Assembly (NCBI RefSeq): GCF_002007215.1
Contig: NZ_MUHX01000029.1
Coordinates: 1-35,611, forward strand
Source of the DNA: Pyramidobacter sp. C12-8
Lineage (GTDB): Bacteria; Synergistota; Synergistia; Synergistales; Dethiosulfovibrionaceae
Reading direction: 5' to 3'
Length of the DNA: 35,611 nt
Below, piece after piece: positions 31,220-35,611 of this stretch (within the stretch, counting starts at the first letter, position 1; each line of letters begins with the position of its first letter). The notes beneath the pieces were generated by a model that saw nothing but the letters and a program-made list of their open reading frames with translations, made no database searches and was not told the DNA's origin. Position numbers and translations under genes: made by a program.

Positions 31220-32422
31220 TTACCGGCGCAGCCGCGCCAGCGCGTCGGCCATGCGGCGCAGGGCTTCCTGGAGCTGGCTCATGGACGTGGCGTAGGACAG
31301 GCGCAGATAGCCGGGGGCGAAGAACGCTTCGCCGAAGACGACGGCGATTTTCGCTTCTTCGAGCAGGTAGTCGGCCAGATCCCGCGAAGAATCGACGCGG
31401 TATTTCCCGAGGCGCGCGCCGTAGAACGCCGTCACTTTCGGGAACAGATAGAAGGCGCCGCGCGGTTTGACCAGCTCCACGCCAGGCATGGCGCGCAGCG
31501 CTTCACAGGCGAAATCGCGGCGGCGCTGGTATTCGGCGCGCATCGCTTCGACCGCGTCCTGCGGGCCGGCCAGTCCGGCGAGGGCGGCTTTCTGGGCGAT
31601 GCCGTTGGGGGCTGAAGTCATGTGCCCCTGGATGTCGGCGATGGCCTTGGCCACGTCGCCGACGGCGGCCGAGTAGCCGAGGCGCCAGCCGGGCATGGCG
31701 AAGGCCTTGGAGAAGCCGTTGACCGTGACGGTGCGGCGGCGGACTTCTTCCGAGACGGAAGCCACGGAGAAATGCCGCGCGTCGTCGTAGATCAGCTTTT
31801 CATAAATTTCGTCGGCGATCAGGTAAAAGTCTCGCTCGCACGCCAGCGCCGCCAGATCGCGCAGGGAATCTTCCGCGTAAACGGCGCCGGTGGGGTTTTG
31901 GGGCGTGCAGATGAGCACGGCTTTGGTGCGCGGCGTCAGCGCCTCGCGCACGGCTTCGGGTTCGAGGGCGAATCCGGTTTCGGGACGGCAGGGCAAAAAG
32001 ACCGGCCTCGCGCCGGCCAGCTTGATCATCTCGCTGTAGCTGACCCAGCCGGGCGTGGGCAGGATCACCTCGTCGCCGGGATTGCAGAGCGCCAGGAGCG
32101 CGTTCTGCAGCGCCTGCTTGGCGCCGGTGCTGACGCAGATCCCGGAGGGCGCGTATCGCACGCCGTTGTCGCGTTCCAGTTTAGCGCAGATGGCGCGTCT
32201 CAGCTCGACGATGCCGGGTACGGCGGTGTACTTCGCAAAGCGCGCTTCCACGGCCGCGACGGCGGCGGCGCAGACGTTTTCCGGCGGCGGAAAGTCAGGC
32301 TCGCCGATGTTGAGCTTGATCACGTCGACGCCCTGCGCGGCCAGTTCTTCCACGCGGGCCGAAAGCCCGATCGTGGCCGAAGGGACGATATTTTTCGCTC
32401 GCTCTGAAATCATTGCGGTCAT
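31220..32422 (-). CDS. Class I PLP-dependent aminotransferase (aspartate aminotransferase-like)
   Basis: This 400-residue fold-type I aminotransferase uses pyridoxal phosphate to move amino groups between amino and keto acids. Features are KLNIGEPDFPPPENV near the N-terminus, TGAKQALQNALLAL, TPQNPTGAVY (Asn-Pro of the PLP site), LIADEIYEKLIYDD (Asp and Tyr of the PLP site), VNGFSKAFAMPGWRLGY with the Schiff-base Lys, and YLRLSYATS with the carboxylate-binding Arg. It resembles the class Ib group (AspB/Thermus-type). The start may be at 32422 or at the next ATG (32413), which is better spaced from AAGAG. Glycerate kinase lies 92 bases upstream on the same strand. Confidence 0.9.
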   Translation of the reverse strand: MTAMISERAKNIVPSATIGLSARVEELAAQGVDVIKLNIGEPDFPPPENVCAAAVAAVEARFAKYTAVPGIVELRRAICAKLERDNGVRYAPSGICVSTGAKQALQNALLALCNPGDEVILPTPGWVSYSEMIKLAGARPVFLPCRPETGFALEPEAVREALTPRTKAVLICTPQNPTGAVYAEDSLRDLAALACERDFYLIADEIYEKLIYDDARHFSVASVSEEVRRRTVTVNGFSKAFAMPGWRLGYSAAVGDVAKAIADIQGHMTSAPNGIAQKAALAGLAGPQDAVEAMRAEYQRRRDFACEALRAMPGVELVKPRGAFYLFPKVTAFYGARLGKYRVDSSRDLADYLLEEAKIAVVFGEAFFAPGYLRLSYATSMSQLQEALRRMADALARLRR

Positions 32423-32514
32423 CTCTTTTCCAAATCAAATGAAGGGGGAAAGAACCTTTTCGCCGCCAAAGGACGAAAGGAACAAAAGGGAAAAAGCCGA
32501 AACGGGACGTCTGC

Positions 32515-33720
32515 TTATCGTTGTTCCGCGTCGCCGCGTCCGTCGTTTTTCGGCGCGGGCCTGTTGGGCCGGCGGCGGCCCGACTGGCGGCGCAGCACGC
32601 CGCGGACGATGCGGATCACCTGCGAGGCCGTGCGCTCCAGGTCTTCGCGCGAACGCTGGAACGACTGCGAAGTGGTGCATGGCCCCGCCGTGATCGGAAA
32701 AACCGCCGTCAGCCCCATGCTCATGAGCGGCCCGATATGTCCGCGCACGCAGCCCACCAGGGCGACCAGCGGCACGCCGGCGGCGCGCGCCCGCGTCGCC
32801 AGGCCGGAAATCACCTTGCCCTGCGCCGTCTGGTGGTCGATGCGCCCCTCGCCGGTGAAGATCACGTCGGCGCGCCTGATCTCGCTGTCGAGGCGGACGA
32901 CTTTGGCCAGCAGGTCGACGCCCCTGACCAGCTTCGCGCCGAGCAGGCCGGTCAATCCCGCGCCCGCGCCGCCAGCCGCGCCGCCGCCGGGCAGGTCGAG
33001 CACGCTGCGGCCGGAAGCTCGTTCGATCGCGGCCGCAAATCGGCGCAGCCCAGCGTCGAGGCGCTGCACGGTCTCCGCCGTCGCGCCTTTCTGCGGCCCG
33101 TAGACCGCCGCGGCGCCGCTGGGGCCGCAGAGCGGGTTCTGCACGTCGCAGGCGAGCAGCAGCTCCGTCTCCGCAAGACGCGGGTCGAGGCGCGACACGT
33201 CGATGCGCTCGACCTTTTCCAGCGATCCGCCGCAGGGCGTCAGCTCGCCGTCGGCGGCGTCGAGAAAACGGGCTCCCAGCGCGGCGAGGATGCCCATGCC
33301 GCCGTCGTTGGTGGCGCTGCCGCCCAGCCCCAGAACGATGAAACGGCAGCCCGCGTCGAGCGCGGCGCGGATCTGTTCGCCCGCTCCCAGCGAAGTGGTG
33401 CGGAGCGGATCGCGCTGACCGAGAGGGATCAGCGGCAGCCCTGAGGCCGCCGCGATCTCCACGACCGCGCCGCGGTCCGGCAAAAGCCCCCAGCCCGCTT
33501 CAACAGGCTGCCCCAGCGGCCCCGTGAAGGGACCGCGTACCGTCCGTCCGCGCATCGAGCGCACGAAAGCTTCGACGGTGCCTTCGCCGCCGTCGGCGAT
33601 GGGCAGGATCTTCAGATCCGCCCACGGGCAGCCGCGCCGCACGCCGCGGGCCACGGCTTCAGAAGCTTCGAGCCCGCTGATATTCCCCTTGAACGAATCC
33701 ATGGCGATCAAAACTCTCAT
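32515..33720 (-). CDS. Glycerate kinase (GarK/GlxK family)
   Basis: This 401-residue enzyme phosphorylates glycerate, usually to 2-phosphoglycerate, feeding glycolysis. Family signatures: MRVLIAMDSFKGNISGLEAS at the N-terminus, LPIADGGEGTVEAF, VLGLGGSATNDGGMGILAAL, LLACDVQNPLCGPSGAA, and IFTGEGRIDHQTAQGKVISG. The C-terminal 30 residues, rich in Arg and Pro (about RRQSGRRRPNRPAPKNDG), are an unusual basic tail not needed for the fold. The ATG at 33720 has GGGAGG 8-13 bases upstream and is preferred to the GTG at 33729. With the adjacent aminotransferase it could channel serine-type carbon via hydroxypyruvate and glycerate; the intervening reductase is not here. Confidence 0.93.
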   Translation of the reverse strand: MRVLIAMDSFKGNISGLEASEAVARGVRRGCPWADLKILPIADGGEGTVEAFVRSMRGRTVRGPFTGPLGQPVEAGWGLLPDRGAVVEIAAASGLPLIPLGQRDPLRTTSLGAGEQIRAALDAGCRFIVLGLGGSATNDGGMGILAALGARFLDAADGELTPCGGSLEKVERIDVSRLDPRLAETELLLACDVQNPLCGPSGAAAVYGPQKGATAETVQRLDAGLRRFAAAIERASGRSVLDLPGGGAAGGAGAGLTGLLGAKLVRGVDLLAKVVRLDSEIRRADVIFTGEGRIDHQTAQGKVISGLATRARAAGVPLVALVGCVRGHIGPLMSMGLTAVFPITAGPCTTSQSFQRSREDLERTASQVIRIVRGVLRRQSGRRRPNRPAPKNDGRGDAEQR

Positions 33721-33819
33721 CGATTTCACCTCCCGGCCGAGAAAAAAAGCAGCCTGCGCTCATTTTAGCGTATCTGCCGGCGAAAAGGGAGGTTTGCGCA
33801 GACGTTTCCGGACAGAAGT

Positions 33820-33848
33820 CTGACAAAAACTCGCATTCAGAGTATAAT
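33820..33848 (+). promoter_or_regulatory. Promoter of the large ankyrin/coiled-coil gene
   Basis: CTGACA (33820-33825), a 17-base spacer and a perfect TATAAT (33843-33848), 72 bases before the ATG at 33921. One of the strongest promoters in the window. Confidence 0.75.
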
Positions 33849-33868
33849 TTTCGTGATACACCGTTTCC

Positions 33869-33887
33869 TTTCGCTGTTTCAGCGAAA
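33869..33887 (+). other. Hairpin in the leader of the ankyrin/coiled-coil gene
   Basis: TTTCGCTG and CAGCGAAA form a perfect 8-bp stem with a TTT loop about 13 bases after the expected transcript start. It lacks a T tract and is not a terminator; it could protect the transcript end. Confidence 0.45.
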
Positions 33888-33920
33888 AATATCCTCAGAT
33901 GAAGTCGAGGTGTGTGGAAA

Positions 33921-35611
33921 ATGAACAAAGCAAAAATGTTCGTCGCTTCGCTGGCCGTCCTCTGCCTGTCCGCCGGCGGCGCGGCGGCGATGACCCAGAG
34001 AGAATTCGTCGATCTGTGCCGCGACGGCAGCCCGGCCGAGATCACGCTGGCCCTCCGCGATGAAAAGCTGTCGCCCGTCAAGGCCGCCAGCGGCGTGACG
34101 CCTCTGATGGGAGCGGCTTCCGCCCGCGGCGCGGCCGCCTCGGTGGAAAAACTGCGGCTGCTGATCGACGCCGGCGCCAAGGTCAACGTCGCCGACGGCA
34201 ACGGCATGACCCCGCTGATGTACGCCGCCCAGTTCGGCGACAGCCCCGACGCGATCCGTTTCCTGCTTTCGGCCGGCGCCAACCGCGAGGCCCAAGACCG
34301 CCGCGGCTGGACGCCGCTCGCCTTTGCGGCGGCCAAGAACAGCTCCGTCGAAATGGTGAACGCCCTCGTCGACGCCGGGGCCGATATCGACGCCCGCGCC
34401 CGCGACGGCGCCACGCCGCTGCTGCTGGCCCTGCGCGGCGGCGCCAACCGCGGGGCCGTGATCTCGCTGCTCGATTCGGGCGCCGACCGCAAGGCGAAAG
34501 ATCTGCCAGGGCGCGCTCTGAACGACTATTTCAAAGCGAGCCGCTTCAAGGGCGATGCCGATATCGCCGCCCGCCTTCAGGACGCCGCCGGTCAGAAACC
34601 CCTTGAGCCTGCGCGCCTCGTCCAGCTGTGCCGCTTCGGCAGCGCCCAACGCCTGCGCTCCGCGTTAAAGGCCGGCAGCGATCCCAACGCCGCCGTCGAC
34701 GGCCTGACGCCGCTGATGTGGGGCGCCCGGGACAACCGCGATAAAAACGTGCTGAGCACCCTGATCGACGCCGGCGCCGACGTCAACGCCCAGGATCCGG
34801 AAGGGCGCACGGCCCTGATGTACGCCGTGAAGAATCCCGCCGCCGTTCAAACTCTGATGAACGCCGGCGCGCGTGCCGATTTGTTCGACAAAAACGGCCG
34901 CAGCGCCCTCGAATACGCCGGGGAAGCCGGCGTCAAAATCGACGAGCTGGGCGGACTGAAAGCCGCGGTCGAGAACCACCGCGCCCGGGCGGACTACGAA
35001 AACAGACTCGGCGCCCAGAAGGCCGAATCCGAGAAAAAAATCGCCGAGCTGACCCGACAGCTCGAGAAAGAACGGACCGTCCATCAGGTGACGAAGGACG
35101 CCGCCCGCCAGGCCGAAGAGGAAGCCCAAGCCGCCGCCGAACACGCCGCCGCCGAGAAGGCCGAACTGGCCAAACAAATTGAGACGGCCCAAGCCCAAAT
35201 CGCCGCGCTGACCCGGCAGCTCGAATCCGAAAAGGCGGCCCACCAGGCGGCGAAAGACGCGGCCGCGAAGGCCGACGAAACGGCGAAAGCCGAATTGGCC
35301 GAAGCCGCTACGGCGCTCGCAGCGGCAAAAGCCTCCGTGGCCGAACTGAACGGACGGATCGAAGCTGAAAAGGCTGCGGCCGACGAAGCCGCGAAAGCCG
35401 CCGCGGCCGAGTCCGACAAAGAGCTTGCCGCCGCCCAAGCCCAAATCGCCGCGCTGACCCGGCAGCTCGAATCCGAAAAGGCGGCCCACCAGGCGGCGAA
35501 AGACGCGGCCGCGAAGGCCGACGAAACGGCGAAAGCCGAATTGGCCGAAGCCGCTACGGCGCTCGCAGCGGCAAAAGCCTCCGTGGCCGAACTGAACGGA
35601 CGGATCGAAGC
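33921..35611 (+). CDS. Large secreted ankyrin-repeat and coiled-coil protein (cut by window end)
   Basis: The reading frame is open from the ATG at 33921 to the last base, 563 codons, with no stop. A signal peptide comes first (MNKAKMFVASLAVLCLSAGG, then AAA, cut near residue 23). Eight or so ankyrin repeats follow (about residues 40-335): GVTPLMGAASARGAA, GMTPLMYAAQFGD, GWTPLAFAAAKNSS, GATPLLLALRGGAN, and after a break GLTPLMWGARDN and GRTALMYAVKNPA. From about residue 345 the chain is an Ala/Glu/Lys-rich coiled coil (LTRQLE, KAEL, AELNGRIEAEK). It contains an 82-residue tandem repeat encoded by an exact 246-bp DNA repeat. GAGGTG lies 8-14 bases before the ATG. A binding head on a long envelope stalk is the simplest picture; its partner and C-terminal anchor are outside view. 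Related to the small ankyrin protein at 4508. Confidence 0.85.
   Translation, partial: MNKAKMFVASLAVLCLSAGGAAAMTQREFVDLCRDGSPAEITLALRDEKLSPVKAASGVTPLMGAASARGAAASVEKLRLLIDAGAKVNVADGNGMTPLMYAAQFGDSPDAIRFLLSAGANREAQDRRGWTPLAFAAAKNSSVEMVNALVDAGADIDARARDGATPLLLALRGGANRGAVISLLDSGADRKAKDLPGRALNDYFKASRFKGDADIAARLQDAAGQKPLEPARLVQLCRFGSAQRLRSALKAGSDPNAAVDGLTPLMWGARDNRDKNVLSTLIDAGADVNAQDPEGRTALMYAVKNPAAVQTLMNAGARADLFDKNGRSALEYAGEAGVKIDELGGLKAAVENHRARADYENRLGAQKAESEKKIAELTRQLEKERTVHQVTKDAARQAEEEAQAAAEHAAAEKAELAKQIETAQAQIAALTRQLESEKAAHQAAKDAAAKADETAKAELAEAATALAAAKASVAELNGRIEAEKAAADEAAKAAAAESDKELAAAQAQIAALTRQLESEKAAHQAAKDAAAKADETAKAELAEAATALAAAKASVAELNGRIE
35187..35611 (+). repeat. Exact in-frame 246-bp tandem repeat in the coiled coil
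   Basis: Unit 1 is 35187-35432 and unit 2 starts at 35433; the 179 bases of unit 2 inside the window are identical to unit 1. 246 bp is 82 codons, so the frame is kept. A diverged earlier copy of part of the unit (LTRQLEKERTVHQ) is seen around 35040-35130. Total copy number is unknown because the window ends inside unit 2. Confidence 0.9.

Overview
The window is dense, GC-rich bacterial chromosome with almost no gaps. The best guess for the source is an anaerobic, amino-acid-fermenting member of the Synergistota, possibly a Pyramidobacter relative. That is inferred from gene content: a selenocysteine-dependent glycine-reductase-type component B, two M20 amidohydrolases with a YfcC-type carrier, many transporters and secreted ankyrin proteins. 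No rRNA or marker gene in the window proves it. No tRNA, rRNA, CRISPR array, intact insertion sequence or prophage was seen.

Layout. 1-4500: on the minus strand, a TetR regulator with a large palindromic operator, followed by two ABC half-transporters. The first is broken by an in-frame TAG. 4412: a perfect parS-like ParB site. 4508-5179: a small secreted ankyrin protein. 5385-7230: a secreted DUF362 protein overlapping a permease gene. 7320-9956: a HAD-like protein and type III pantothenate kinase (minus), divergent from coaBC (plus). 10064-11398: a bleomycin-hydrolase-type cysteine aminopeptidase. 11621-14329: an SsuABC/TauABC-type importer. 14330-15412: a gene-poor stretch with two copies of a MITE-like 160-bp repeat, hairpins and a frameshifted gene remnant. 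15413-17393: a small secreted protein, a LuxR-type regulator with a degenerate receiver, and a ProX/YbaK-type tRNA deacylase.

17487-23571 is the most distinctive region. A CdaR/PucR-type regulator is divergent from grdE and grdB, followed by grdX and a Na+-coupled NSS transporter. The grdB frame is interrupted by a UGA at 21279 that fits selenocysteine: the family motif continues after it, and a SECIS-like hairpin sits at the right distance. The general parts of the reductase (grdA, grdC, grdD, thioredoxin system) are absent here. The cluster therefore looks like a satellite module in which the transporter brings in an amine or amino acid, component B activates it, and shared components elsewhere complete the reduction.

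23747-25711: an OpgB/MdoB-like phosphoglycerol transferase and a VOC-fold protein. 25727-25983: a third repeat copy, a terminator and a second perfect parS. 26030-30988: an IclR regulator divergent from M20 amidohydrolase, YfcC carrier and a second M20 amidohydrolase, a likely uptake-and-hydrolysis unit for acylated amino acids or peptides. 31220-33720: a class I aminotransferase and a glycerate kinase. 33921 to the window end: the first 563 residues of a large secreted ankyrin/coiled-coil protein whose stalk contains an exact 246-bp tandem repeat.
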